Assembly: GCA_020025395.1 (NCBI GenBank)
Contig: JAHHSE010000055.1
Coordinates: forward strand, 1 to 9,032
Length of the DNA: 9,032 nt
Origin: Oscillospiraceae bacterium
Lineage (GTDB): Bacteria; Bacillota; Clostridia; Oscillospirales; Oscillospiraceae
Direction of reading: 5' to 3'
Shown here: positions 1 to 8,029 of the stretch, piece after piece
Layout of the letters: the number at the start of each line of letters is the position of its first letter
Numbering within the stretch: the first letter of the stretch is position 1
Notes under the pieces: model-generated
What the model was told of the DNA's origin: nothing
The model's input: the letters and a program-made list of their open reading frames with translations, nothing else
Databases searched by the model: none
Translations under genes and position numbers: made by a program

Positions 1-1
1 C

Positions 2-733
2 TCTTTGTCCAGCTCCAGCACCCTGCTCCCCTTTGTCCTGATGTGGATACTGGTGCTTGGGGGAAGCACCCTTTTGATTTGGAAGCTGAGCCGATGGATG
101 AAAGGCCGCGGCTTCTCCCGAAGGCGCAATCTCACCCTGTCCATCATAGGCTCTCTGGTCCTGACCTTTGTGTGCATGGCTGGGATCACAATCCCTTTCA
201 TCCGCGGGGGCGTTTCGTTTTCTCTTGGGAAAGACCGCCCTCCTGTGGGAACCTATGAATGGAAGGGGAGGACCTTTGAGATCTATGATGATCCCCTTCC
301 CTTGGAGGTGGAGGATCTGAATGGGGCAGCGCTCCAATGGACCAAAGGGGCAAGCCATCAGGAGAGCTTTCTTCTCTCCCGCTCTGAATACAGACAGGAG
401 CCCTTTGTCACAGACCCTGACTCCCAGTACAGTCTGCATTATGAGATCATTGATATCAAGGCCCCCTTTCTCTATGATGTGATCAAGCAGGGGATTTTGA
501 GGGCCAGACAGGATGAGGTCCACGATGATTTCGTATTTACGGACCACTATGCCCCCATAGACCCCTCCCCCTGGGGGGCGGACGAGGTCTATCAGCTCCA
601 TTGGAGCGACAGCATTCTGGACACCTATCTGATCTGTTGGGACACCCGGATCGTGGAGATCACTTTCTTCTGGGAGCCTGCCCCGGAGGAAATCCAAACC
701 GCCGCAGCACATTTGAAGGACGCATCCGAATAA
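2..733 (+). CDS. Membrane-anchored protein of unknown function, 5' end cut by window edge
   Basis: The frame is open to the left edge, so the true start is probably outside the window. The TTG at 5 and the ATG at 41 have no visible ribosome binding site. About 243 residues are present. Counting from the TTG codon, two hydrophobic segments lie at about residues 7-28 and 43-66. Between them is a strongly basic loop (KLSRWMKGRGFSRRR), which by the positive-inside rule should be cytoplasmic. That would put the remaining ~175 residues outside the membrane. This domain is acidic and rich in Trp, Tyr and Phe, with a start like a beta-strand-rich fold (GTYEWKGRTFEIYDDPLPL), and has no Cys pairs or catalytic motif that I recognise. 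I do not know the family. It ends at TAA 731-733, inside the arm of the terminator shared with sigA. Its base composition looks lower in GC than the genes to its right. It is convergent with sigA and need not be related to it. Confidence 0.75.
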   Translation, partial: SLSSSSTLLPFVLMWILVLGGSTLLIWKLSRWMKGRGFSRRRNLTLSIIGSLVLTFVCMAGITIPFIRGGVSFSLGKDRPPVGTYEWKGRTFEIYDDPLPLEVEDLNGAALQWTKGASHQESFLLSRSEYRQEPFVTDPDSQYSLHYEIIDIKAPFLYDVIKQGILRARQDEVHDDFVFTDHYAPIDPSPWGADEVYQLHWSDSILDTYLICWDTRIVEITFFWEPAPEEIQTAAAHLKDASE

Positions 734-768
734 AAAACAGGGAGAGGTGCTGCCTCTCCCTGTTTTTT
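732..768. terminator. Bidirectional intrinsic terminator between the unknown + strand gene and sigA
   Basis: A 16-bp perfect inverted repeat (732-747 pairs with 753-768) closes on a 5-nt loop (TGCTG). Each arm is six A or T bases plus a GC-rich core, CAGGGAGAGG or its complement. Read on either strand the hairpin is followed by a run of T (763-769 on +). The + strand gene stops at 733, on the edge of the hairpin, and sigA stops at 789, 20 bp away on the - strand. One element therefore can end both convergent transcripts. Confidence 0.93.
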
Positions 769-788
769 TATGAAAGAAGGATTCCTGC

Positions 789-2121
<1,333 letters not shown>

Positions 2122-2129
<8 letters not shown>

Positions 2130-3885
2130 TGCTTCGTCCTCCGTAGCTCTTTTTTTCTAAGTATTTTTCCCGTGCTGCCAACAGTGGGTCCACATCTTCC
2201 CGGCGCTTGGCCCGCTCGGTCTCAATCATCTTGATATAATCCCTCATTGCCTCCTCCCCATGGGAGAGGCCTTCCGGATGATTTAAAATCTCTGCCAGCC
2301 GTCCCACCTGCTCCGGAGTCAGCTGACCCGCCAGAAGCTCCGGCTCCACCGGCTTCCCCTCCCGGTGCCGCTCCAGAAAAAGTCCGTATACCCGGCCCAG
2401 AAAGGGGGAGGAGAAATCCTCCTCCTTCAGCCGGCCCAAACTGCGGAACATCCCCTCATCCAACATGAGAAGACGGAGGACCCCCTCCTCCGCCCGGGCC
2501 GATTTCATATTCTCATAGCGCAGATCCCGCTCCTTGGGCTGAAGCTGGGCGGCGGGGTTCAGATCCCGCCTTCTCTGTCTCCGTTCCTCTGTCCGCCGGC
2601 GTTGTCTCCGCTCCTCCCCCACCGCCTGAGCCATGGCCTCCGGGGAGACCCCGCAGAGCTTGGCGCACCGGGTCCCATAGATATCCCGCTCCAGCGGGCT
2701 TTTCAGTCCCGCCACCAGCTGGGCGCACTCCCGAAGAAACTCCACCTTCTGCCCGTCGTCCTCCAGACGGTATTTGGACTGAATCTGGCCCAGCCGATAT
2801 TCAATGTGGTTGTCCGAACGGTCAATCAGCTTGGCAAAGGCCTCTGGTCCATAGGTTTTGAGATACTCGTCCGGGTCCTTGGCCCCCGTCACCCGAAGGA
2901 CCTTGACCTCCATCCCGGTCTTTTCCAGGATGGGGATGGCCCTCTGAGCCGCTGTCACACCGGCCTGGTCCCCGTCGTAGGCGATCACCGCCTCCGGGGC
3001 ATATCGGGCGATGAGCTGCGCATGCTCCTGAGTCAGCGCCGTGCCCAGAGAGGCCACCGCGCAGTCGAACCCCGCCTGATGGAGGGAGATGGTATCCATA
3101 TAGCCCTCTGTGAGGATGATCCTGCCCTGTTTGCTCTTTTTCGCAATGTTCAGGGCAAAGAGATTGCGGCTCTTGTTATAAACCGGGGTATCCGGGGAGT
3201 TCAGATATTTGGGGGTGGAGTCGTCCAGCACCCTTCCCCCAAAGCCGATGACCTCTCCCCGGACATTGATAATGGGGAACATCACCCGATTGCGGAACCG
3301 ATCATAAATCCGCCCGTTCTGGTTCTTTACCGCGAGACCCGCCTCCAGCAGATCCTGCTTCTCATAGCCCAGGGCCGACATGGCGGCGATCAGATGGTCC
3401 CACCCATCCGGGGCCACCCCCAGGCCAAAGCGGGTGATGATCCCACGGGAGAGCTTCCGCTTTTCATACAGATATGCCCTTCCCTCGGCCCCGGCCTCCT
3501 CTTCCATCTGACTGTGAAAGAAACGGGCGGCCTGCTTGTTCAGCTCCAAAAGCCGCTCCCTCCGGCGGCGGTAGCCCGGGTCCTCCCCGGTCTCCGGCAC
3601 CTCCATCCCCACCCTTCGGGCCAGAAAACGGACCGCGTCCGGGAAGGAGAGTCCCTCCTTTTCCATGATGAAATAGATGGACCCCACCCCCTTTTTCCCG
3701 CAGCCAAAGCAGCAGAAGAGCCTTTTTTCCGGGGAGACCGAAAAGGAAGGGGTCTTCTCATTGTGGAAGGGGCAGAGTCCCCAGTAGTCCTTTCCCTTTT
3801 TGGTCAGAGGCACATAGTCCCCCACCACATCCACAAGGTCGCACCGGGCGGAGAGTTCCTCAATAAAGCGTTCTGGTATGGCCAT
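2122..3885 (-). CDS. dnaG: DNA primase DnaG
   Basis: Makes the RNA primers for replication at the fork, working with the replicative helicase. 587 aa from the ATG at 3885. A longer frame reaches 3945, but the extra 20 residues match nothing in the family, while the 3885 start gives the typical MAIPERFIEE beginning and has an AAAGGAG site. Domains in order: CHC2 zinc-binding domain, with ligands C38, H41, C59 and C62 (CPFH, then CFGC); RNA polymerase domain, with basic stretches near 196-216; TOPRIM fold at about 254-335, with the catalytic acidic residues in TEGYMD (259-264) and the DGDQAG motif (304-309); a very basic linker at about 424-441; and a C-terminal helicase-interaction domain at about 450-587. 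Oddities are one extra residue just after the zinc site and a tandem repeat in the linker. It lies 78 bp downstream of dgt and overlaps sigA by 8 nt. Confidence 0.98.
2563..2616 (-). repeat. 27-bp imperfect tandem duplication in the dnaG linker
   Basis: Two in-frame copies of a nine-codon unit encode EERRQRRRT and EERRQRRRD (DnaG residues 424-432 and 433-441). At base level the copies share GAGGA-CGGAGACA and then a diverged, GC-rich half. The repeat falls in the linker between the RNA polymerase core and the C-terminal helicase-binding domain, where length change is likely to be tolerated. Confidence 0.8.
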
Positions 3886-3890
3886 AAAAA

Positions 3891-3899
3891 CTCTCCTTT
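3891..3899 (-). promoter_or_regulatory. Ribosome binding site that sets the dnaG start
   Basis: On the - strand AAAGGAGAG stands five T bases before the ATG at 3885. It supports this start over the upstream in-frame ATG at 3945, in front of which no comparable site was seen. Confidence 0.85.
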
Positions 3900-3903
3900 C
3901 GGT

Positions 3904-3909
3904 AGTATA
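3904..3909 (-). promoter_or_regulatory. Possible -10 element before dnaG
   Basis: On the - strand TATACT (one mismatch to TATAAT) lies in the 78-bp gap between dgt and dnaG. Seventeen bases upstream the hexamer is TTTTAA, a poor -35. Transcription from here would start almost on top of the ribosome binding site and leave a leader of only about 15 nt, so this is a weak candidate. Read-through from dgt could equally well supply dnaG. Confidence 0.25.
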
Positions 3910-3963
3910 AACAGGTTTTTCCATCCTTAAAAGGAAATGAGACAATCTTCCGGCCCTTCTCCC

Positions 3964-4968
3964 TCACTTCACGGTCCAGGACTTGGGGAGAAAGAGGCTC
4001 AGATAGGTCTGGGCGGCGAAGTGATCGGTCATTCCGGAGACATAGTCACTCACGGCCCGCTCCACCCCCTCCTCCACCCGAATGGGCTGGAAGTCGTCCG
4101 GAAGCCGGTCCGGATGGGCGGCATAGTAGGAAAAGAGGGCCCTTATCATGTCCTGGGCCTTGCTCTCCTCTCCCTTTGCCACCGGGCTGCGGTACACATG
4201 CTCAAACATAAAGGCCCGCAGAGCGGCCATAGCCTCCCTTTTTTCCGGTGTCTGGGTGATGGTCCCTTTCTCCTGACTGGCCTGAATCACATCCACCACC
4301 AGGGTGTTGATCCGCTGGGAGTGGGTAAAGCCCAGCAGATGGGAAAGCTCCACCGGGATGTCCATGGGATAGATGATCCCGCCCCGAATGGCGTCATCAA
4401 TGTCATGGTTGATGTAAGCGATCTGATCCGCCAGACGAATCAGCTGACCCTCCTGGGTGGAGGCCGTCCGTCCGGTGGTGTGGCACAGGATCCCGTCCCG
4501 GACCTCCAGGGTCAGGTTCAGGCCCTCCCCGTTTTTCTCCAGCTTGTCCACCACCCGGAGAGACTGCTCATAATGGCGAAATCCGCCGGGCAGGATCTCA
4601 TTCAGCACCCGCTCCCCCGCGTGGCCGAAGGGGGTGTGTCCCAAGTCATGCCCCAATGCCGCAGCCTCGGTCAGGTCCTCATTCAGGGCAAGGCCGCGGG
4701 CCATGGTTCGGGCAATGCGGGCCACCTCCAGAGTATGGGTCATCCGAGTCCGATAGTGATCCCCCTCCGGCTGAAGAAAGACCTGGGTCTTGTGCATCAG
4801 GCGGCGGAAGGCCTTGGAGTGAACAATTCGGTCGGTGTCCCGCTGAAAGCAGGTCCGCACCGGGCACTCCTCCTCCGGACGGAGCCGTCCCTGAGAGGAT
4901 GCGGACAGACAGGCACGGGGGGACAGATCCATCTTTTCCCGCTCCTGGGTCCTCTCACGCAGCGTCAT
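3964..4968 (-). CDS. dgt: HD-domain deoxyguanosinetriphosphate triphosphohydrolase (dGTPase-like dNTPase)
   Basis: Hydrolyses dGTP or other dNTPs to the nucleoside plus triphosphate, so it helps set dNTP pools. 334 aa from the ATG at 4968, which has AAGGGAGG 8 nt upstream. A longer frame to 5037 would add 23 basic residues with no family match. The family opening is clear: a substrate-pocket region CFQRDTDRIVHSKAFRRLMH (40-59), RTRMTHTLEVARIAR (73-87), and the metal-binding HD signature with H78, H107-D108 in GHDLGHTPFGHAGE, and D181 in ADQIAYINHDIDDAI. The C-terminal ~120 residues match the usual dGTPase antiviral-like helical tail only in general character. The length is that of the shorter Firmicutes type, not the ~500-aa E. 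coli Dgt. It sits directly upstream of dnaG-sigA, an arrangement I recall from other Firmicutes. The exact substrate preference cannot be read from the sequence. Confidence 0.93.
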   Translation of the reverse strand: MTLRERTQEREKMDLSPRACLSASSQGRLRPEEECPVRTCFQRDTDRIVHSKAFRRLMHKTQVFLQPEGDHYRTRMTHTLEVARIARTMARGLALNEDLTEAAALGHDLGHTPFGHAGERVLNEILPGGFRHYEQSLRVVDKLEKNGEGLNLTLEVRDGILCHTTGRTASTQEGQLIRLADQIAYINHDIDDAIRGGIIYPMDIPVELSHLLGFTHSQRINTLVVDVIQASQEKGTITQTPEKREAMAALRAFMFEHVYRSPVAKGEESKAQDMIRALFSYYAAHPDRLPDDFQPIRVEEGVERAVSDYVSGMTDHFAAQTYLSLFLPKSWTVK

Positions 4969-4976
4969 GACGCTCC

Positions 4977-4984
4977 CCTCCCTT
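4977..4984 (-). promoter_or_regulatory. Ribosome binding site that sets the dgt start
   Basis: On the - strand AAGGGAGG stands 8 nt before the ATG at 4968. This supports a 334-aa protein starting MTLRERTQER over the longer frame that opens at 5037. Confidence 0.85.
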
Positions 4985-4998
4985 TTTGAGTCTGCCTT

Positions 4999-5004
4999 GT
5001 TATA
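4999..5004 (-). promoter_or_regulatory. Possible -10 element before dgt
   Basis: The 92-bp gap between yigZ and dgt is AT-rich and holds TATAAC on the - strand, 30 nt before the dgt ATG. No good -35 lies 16-18 nt upstream (the hexamer there is about AGGATT), and the nearest TTGAAA is 27 nt away. It may be a weak or activator-dependent internal promoter for dgt-dnaG-sigA, or chance. Confidence 0.3.
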
Positions 5005-5060
5005 CGATTTTCTGGGAGGAAATCCTCTTTTTTTCAAAAGTGTTTACAGTTTGTTCACAA

Positions 5061-5693
5061 TTATCGGGAAAGGGGAAGATCCCTCCAGGTCTCTCCCACA
5101 CTTTGGGCCGTGAAGGCTCCGGCGGAAAGCTCGGTCATCCGCCGGGAAAATCCCTCCACCGCCCCTTCAGGCAGGAGCGCCTTGACCGTCACCTGCTCCG
5201 TGTAGATGTGGTCCCCCTCCACCCCGTCGGCGGAAGCGATTTCCAGCTTCACCCGCTCGAAGAAGGGGTAGGGGCATGGGACCTCCATCTCCACCCAGCG
5301 GCGGACCACCGAGATCCCCGCCGCGTCCAGGGCATCCTTGGCGCTCTGGGTGTAAGCCCGGACCAGACCTCCGGCCCCCAGCAGGATTCCCCCAAAATAC
5401 CGGGTGGAGACACAGACCACATTCTCCACCTGTTCCCGCTGGAACACATTGAGCATAGGCTGTCCCGCCGTTCCCTGAGGCTCTCCGTCATCGGAGTAGC
5501 GCTCCGTCCCCCCTTCATGGAGGCGGTAGCACCAGCAGTTGTGCCGGGCGTCATAGTAGCGCTTTTTCATCTCCTCGATTCTGGCCCTGGCCTCCTCCTC
5601 CCCCTCTACCCGCCAGACATGGCCGATGAAGCGGGAGCGCTTTTCCACAAACTCCGTCTCGGAAGGGCCGGTGGGTATATAATATTCCCTCAT
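5061..5693 (-). CDS. yigZ: YigZ/IMPACT-family protein (UPF0029 plus DUF1949)
   Basis: 210 aa, cytoplasmic, close to the family's usual length. The N-terminal UPF0029 (IMPACT) domain covers about residues 15-125. It holds the family landmarks: KKSRFI-like opening EKRSRFIGH (17-25), the ARHNCWCYRL stretch (49-58), the SDDGEPQGTAGQPML motif (67-81) and the signature RYFGGILLGAGGLVRAY (98-114). A C-terminal DUF1949 domain, which resembles the fold of EF-G domain V, covers about 137-195. The eukaryotic relative IMPACT/YIH1 regulates the Gcn2 kinase in translation control; the bacterial biochemical role is unsettled, so I do not assign a reaction. The ATG at 5693 has AGGAGAGGGAGAG upstream. It lies 34 bp after hflX in the same direction, consistent with co-transcription with another ribosome-related gene. 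Confidence 0.93.
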   Translation of the reverse strand: MREYYIPTGPSETEFVEKRSRFIGHVWRVEGEEEARARIEEMKKRYYDARHNCWCYRLHEGGTERYSDDGEPQGTAGQPMLNVFQREQVENVVCVSTRYFGGILLGAGGLVRAYTQSAKDALDAAGISVVRRWVEMEVPCPYPFFERVKLEIASADGVEGDHIYTEQVTVKALLPEGAVEGFSRRMTELSAGAFTAQSVGETWRDLPLSR

Positions 5694-5727
5694 CTTCTCT
5701 CCCTCTCCTTTTGTATCGGACCTGCCC

Positions 5728-7035
5728 TCAGTTCTCCCAAGGCTCCTTGGGCGGGGCCCAGCCCTCCGTCACATACTCTCTGATCTGACCCAGCAGCTTT
5801 GGGGCGCAGACCGCGTCCACCCGGATGGTCTCGGCATATTCCACCTTTTCCACCCTGGCCTCCCGATACAGGGCATCCAAGATCCCCCCCTTGTCATAGG
5901 GAAGGTGGATGACCACCCGAAAAGCCCCTTTGTCCAGCCGTTTTCCAATGGCGGCAAGGAGTCCGTCCAGTCCCTGCCCGGTTTTGGCGGAGACGGCCAC
6001 AATGTCCTCCCCGTGGGGAAGAATCTCCTCAACATAGAGATCTGATTTGTTGTACACATCAATCCGGGGGGTCTGGGCGGCCTTCAAATCATAGATCAGC
6101 TGCTCCACCACCCGGGTCTGCTCCCGCCAGAGGGGATTGGAGACATCGATCACATGGAGGAGGAGGTCGGCATAGGTCAGCTCCTCCAGTGTCGCCTGAA
6201 AGGCGTCCACCAGATGGTGGGGGAGCTTGGAGATGAAGCCCACGGTATCCGACAGCAGGACGGTGCAGGTATCCGAGATCTCCAGCGTACGGGTGGTGGT
6301 GTCCAGGGTGTCGAAGAGCCGATTGTTGGCCGGGATCTCCGAATTGGTGAGGGCATTGAGCAGGGTGGATTTTCCCGCGTTGGTATAGCCCACGATGGCC
6401 ACTACGGGGACCTCGTTTTTGATCCGGCGGTCCCGCTGGGTGGCCCGGATGCGGCGGACCTCCTTCAGCTCCTCCTCCAGCTTGGCGATCTTTCTCCGGA
6501 TGTGTCGGCGGTCGGTCTCCAGCTGGGTTTCCCCCGGCCCACGGGTGCCGATGGGACTCTTTCCCCCCGAGGCCGTCTGACGCACCAGATGGCCCCACAT
6601 CCCGGTCAGCCGGGGCAGGAGGTATTTATATTGCGCCAGCTCCACCTGAAGGCGGCCCTCCCTGGTCCTGGCCCGCTGGGCGAAGATATCCAGAATAAGG
6701 GCCGCCCGGTCCAGAACCGGGACCCCCAGTTCCTCGGTCAGGACCCTTTGCTGGCTGGGAGAGAGGGGATTGTCAAAGATGACCATAGCGGCCTTGGCGT
6801 TCTGGAGTAGCTCCTTGACCTCCCCCACCTTCCCCTCCCCGATAAAGGTCCGGGCGTCGGGGCTGTCCTTGCTCTGGAAGGCGGTCCCCACGGTCTCACC
6901 CCCCGCCGTCTCCAGCAGGGCGGACAGCTCCTCCAGACTCTCCTCATCCGCATTCTCCTCCCGGGAGAGACAGCCGGCGTTCAGCCCCACCAGGACCGCC
7001 CTGTTCACATTCTTTTCTTCTGCAAGTTCCGTCAT
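5728..7035 (-). CDS. hflX: Ribosome-associated GTPase HflX
   Basis: GTPase that binds the large ribosomal subunit and splits stalled or stressed 70S ribosomes. 435 aa from the ATG at 7035, which has GGGAGG five nt upstream. A longer frame from 7065 would add 10 residues and overlap the previous gene. The N-terminal HflX domain (about 10-120) shows TFIGEGKVGEV and VIFDNPLSPSQQR. A coiled-coil linker (about 120-205) carries the family signature TASGGKSPIGTRGPGETQLE (154-173). The G domain follows: G1 GYTNAGKS (216-223), G2 around 245-249 (DTTTR), G3 DTVG (263-266), G4 NKSD (329-332) and G5 SAK (349-351). A short C-terminal domain covers about 370-435. All nucleotide-binding motifs look intact. 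It follows the flavin reductase-like gene by 16 bp and precedes yigZ by 34 bp, so the three are probably co-transcribed. Confidence 0.96.
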   Translation of the reverse strand: MTELAEEKNVNRAVLVGLNAGCLSREENADEESLEELSALLETAGGETVGTAFQSKDSPDARTFIGEGKVGEVKELLQNAKAAMVIFDNPLSPSQQRVLTEELGVPVLDRAALILDIFAQRARTREGRLQVELAQYKYLLPRLTGMWGHLVRQTASGGKSPIGTRGPGETQLETDRRHIRRKIAKLEEELKEVRRIRATQRDRRIKNEVPVVAIVGYTNAGKSTLLNALTNSEIPANNRLFDTLDTTTRTLEISDTCTVLLSDTVGFISKLPHHLVDAFQATLEELTYADLLLHVIDVSNPLWREQTRVVEQLIYDLKAAQTPRIDVYNKSDLYVEEILPHGEDIVAVSAKTGQGLDGLLAAIGKRLDKGAFRVVIHLPYDKGGILDALYREARVEKVEYAETIRVDAVCAPKLLGQIREYVTEGWAPPKEPWEN

Positions 7036-7040
7036 ACATT

Positions 7041-7046
7041 CCTCCC
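7041..7046 (-). promoter_or_regulatory. Ribosome binding site that sets the hflX start
   Basis: On the - strand GGGAGG stands five nt before the ATG at 7035. The alternative ATG at 7065 has only a weak AGAGG. The chosen start leaves a 16-bp gap after the upstream stop, not a 14-nt overlap. Confidence 0.8.
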
Positions 7047-7051
7047 GCTGG

Positions 7052-7561
7052 TCAGTCCCGGCCATAGGCCTCTACGATCTCGCCCACATACATGGTGTGG
7101 AAGTCCTTTTCGGGATAGTGGATGTCCACAAGGCTCTGATCCACAAAGCAGTCCCGGCTCAGCTCCTGTCGGTACAGCTTCCGGCAGACCAGGACCAGCT
7201 TTCCCTCCGCCGCATAGGGCGCTCCGCAGCGGGCTTCCGCCACAGTGAGGCCGGAGGCGGCAAATTTGTCCATGTCCCTCCCGCTCCTGGTGCCGCAGAG
7301 GGCCAGGGCCTCCCTCTGTTCCCCCTCCCCAAAGAAGGTGAGGGTAAAGTATTCCGAACCCTCCACAAAGGAGTAGGTATGCCGCTGGGGGCGCACAAAG
7401 ATGGTTGCGACCGGCTTCTTCCAAAGCACCCCCAGTCCGCCCCAGGCGGCTGTCATGGTGTTGCAGGCCTCCCTGGTCCCCGCCGTGATCAGGGTCCACC
7501 GATCCCCGATCAGGGAAAAGACATTCTCTGTCAAAGTCTTTGGGTCAATCTGATGCAGCAT
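7052..7561 (-). CDS. Flavin reductase-like (flavoredoxin-type) domain protein
   Basis: 169 aa, cytoplasmic, of the size of small FMN-binding split-barrel proteins. The core pattern fits the flavin reductase-like domain: a strand WTLITAGTREACNTMTAAWG (22-41), in which the N-T-M-T-A-x-W-G block lies where the flavin phosphate is bound in flavoredoxin relatives; then PVATIFVRPQRHTYSFVEGS (50-69) and FTLTFFGEG (72-80). Later parts, such as DMDKFAASGLTVAEA (97-111), are typical of the family. Proteins of this type bind FMN and pass electrons or reduce flavin, but the partner and reaction cannot be told here. The ATG at 7561 has GGGGAGG seven nt upstream. It is the first gene after the rpmE terminator, with a TATAAT 39 bp before the start, so it probably heads the transcript that continues into hflX. 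Confidence 0.85.
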   Translation of the reverse strand: MLHQIDPKTLTENVFSLIGDRWTLITAGTREACNTMTAAWGGLGVLWKKPVATIFVRPQRHTYSFVEGSEYFTLTFFGEGEQREALALCGTRSGRDMDKFAASGLTVAEARCGAPYAAEGKLVLVCRKLYRQELSRDCFVDQSLVDIHYPEKDFHTMYVGEIVEAYGRD

Positions 7562-7599
7562 GATTTTTCCTCCCCGGATGGTATTTTCTGAACCTTTTT

Positions 7600-7605
7600 A
7601 TTATA
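7600..7605 (-). promoter_or_regulatory. -10 element of a likely promoter for the flavin reductase-hflX-yigZ unit
   Basis: A perfect TATAAT on the - strand lies 38 nt before the ATG and downstream of the rpmE terminator, which is where a promoter is needed. The hexamer 17 nt upstream (TTCCGT) matches the -35 consensus poorly, so the promoter may be weak or may need an activator. Confidence 0.55.
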
Positions 7606-7649
7606 TGCCCAATCACCGGAAAACGGAAGGGCTGTGAGGCAAATACGGA

Positions 7650-7678
7650 AAAAGCCCGCACCTCTGGTGCGGGCTTTT
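7650..7678 (-). terminator. Intrinsic terminator of rpmE
   Basis: A 13-bp perfect stem (7650-7662 with 7666-7678) has a GC-rich core GCCCGCACC and a 3-nt loop. On the - strand it ends in a run of five T. It begins 17 bp after the rpmE stop. The + strand also carries TTTT after the stem, but no + strand gene leads into it. Confidence 0.92.
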
Positions 7679-7695
7679 CATCTTGGACATAAAAT

Positions 7696-7902
7696 TTACT
7701 TCTTGTCCAGGCCGAACTTCTTGTTGAAGCGGCTGACACGGCCACCGGTGTCCACGACCTTCTGCTTGCCGGTGAAAAAGGGGTGACACTTGGAGCAAAT
7801 TTCCACGCGGATGTCCTGCTTGGTGGAACCGGTCTCGATGACATTGCCACAGGCGCACCGGATGGTGGTCTGGCTGTATTCGGGATGGATGCCTGCCTTC
7901 AT
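7696..7902 (-). CDS. rpmE: 50S ribosomal protein L31, zinc-binding (C+) form
   Basis: Small protein of the large ribosomal subunit near the central protuberance, where it helps bridge the subunits. 68 aa, the normal length for type A L31. The family start MKAGIHPEY is present, as are the four zinc ligands of the C+ form: C16 and C18 (CACG), C36 and C39 (CSKCHPF). The downstream FFTGKQKVVDTGGRVSRFNK block is typical. Because the cysteines are kept, this copy should bind zinc; a zinc-free paralog, if there is one, is not in this window. The ATG at 7902 has AGAGGTGA six nt upstream. The gene has its own promoter, a structured leader and its own terminator, so it appears to be a monocistronic unit between addA and the hflX group. 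Confidence 0.98.
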   Translation of the reverse strand: MKAGIHPEYSQTTIRCACGNVIETGSTKQDIRVEICSKCHPFFTGKQKVVDTGGRVSRFNKKFGLDKK

Positions 7903-7966
7903 TTGTGTTCACCTCTTTCTTCGCCAAAAATAGAAATCGCACCAAAATTGATGCGTGATAAGCGCA
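7903..7966 (-). promoter_or_regulatory. Structured 5' leader of rpmE, possible L31 autoregulatory element
   Basis: The predicted transcript leader of about 64 nt can form either of two hairpins that share the same CGCA. The first pairs TGCG (7966-7963) with CGCA (7955-7952) across a 7-nt loop. The second pairs CGCATCA (7955-7949) with TGGTGCG (7944-7938) across a 4-nt ATTT loop, seven pairs including one G-U. Leaders of this kind before L31 genes (L31-Firmicutes and related motifs) have been described as ribosomal-protein leader RNAs. I infer a similar role here from position and structure only; I could not test a match to the family model. Confidence 0.5.
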
Positions 7967-7972
7967 TTTGGT

Positions 7973-8001
7973 ATATTACCACAGGTTGTCAGAAAAAGCA
8001 A
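7973..8001 (-). promoter_or_regulatory. SigA-type promoter of rpmE
   Basis: On the - strand TTGCTT (7996-8001) and TAATAT (7973-7978) are separated by exactly 17 nt. This predicts a transcript start near 7966, about 64 nt before the rpmE ATG. Confidence 0.75.
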
Positions 8002-8029
8002 GGGGTTTTTCCGAAAAAACGATTTTTCT

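Noticed and set aside
3886..3945. Longer dnaG start at 3945, adding 20 residues
   Set aside because: The added residues are not part of the family, and the ATG at 3885 has a strong ribosome binding site.
2365..4989. Two long + strand open frames (2365-3930, 521 codons; 3937-4989, 350 codons) opposite dnaG and dgt
   Set aside because: They mirror well-supported genes on the other strand, have Pro/Leu/Gly/His-rich composition typical of antisense of GC-rich genes, show no recognisable domain, and no ribosome binding site was noted in front of them.
5016..5034. Hairpin GAGGA-AA-TCCTC followed by seven T on the + strand, terminator-like
   Set aside because: The stem is only five pairs and the T run is on the strand that carries no gene here; on the - strand, where transcription runs, the T run is missing.
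4969..5037. Longer dgt start at 5037, adding 23 residues
   Set aside because: The added basic residues do not match the family, and the ATG at 4968 has a well-placed AAGGGAGG.
5051..5059. DnaA-box-like TTGTTCACA in the yigZ-dgt gap
   Set aside because: It has two mismatches to TTATCCACA, is a single site, and lies outside any origin-like cluster; chance is likely.
6154..7591. + strand open frames opposite hflX and the flavin reductase gene
   Set aside because: They are antisense to genes with complete motif sets and carry no recognisable domain.
8005..8020. Palindrome GTTTTT-CCGA-AAAAAC after addA as a terminator
   Set aside because: The stem is almost all A-T and no T run follows on the - strand, so it is not a convincing intrinsic terminator.
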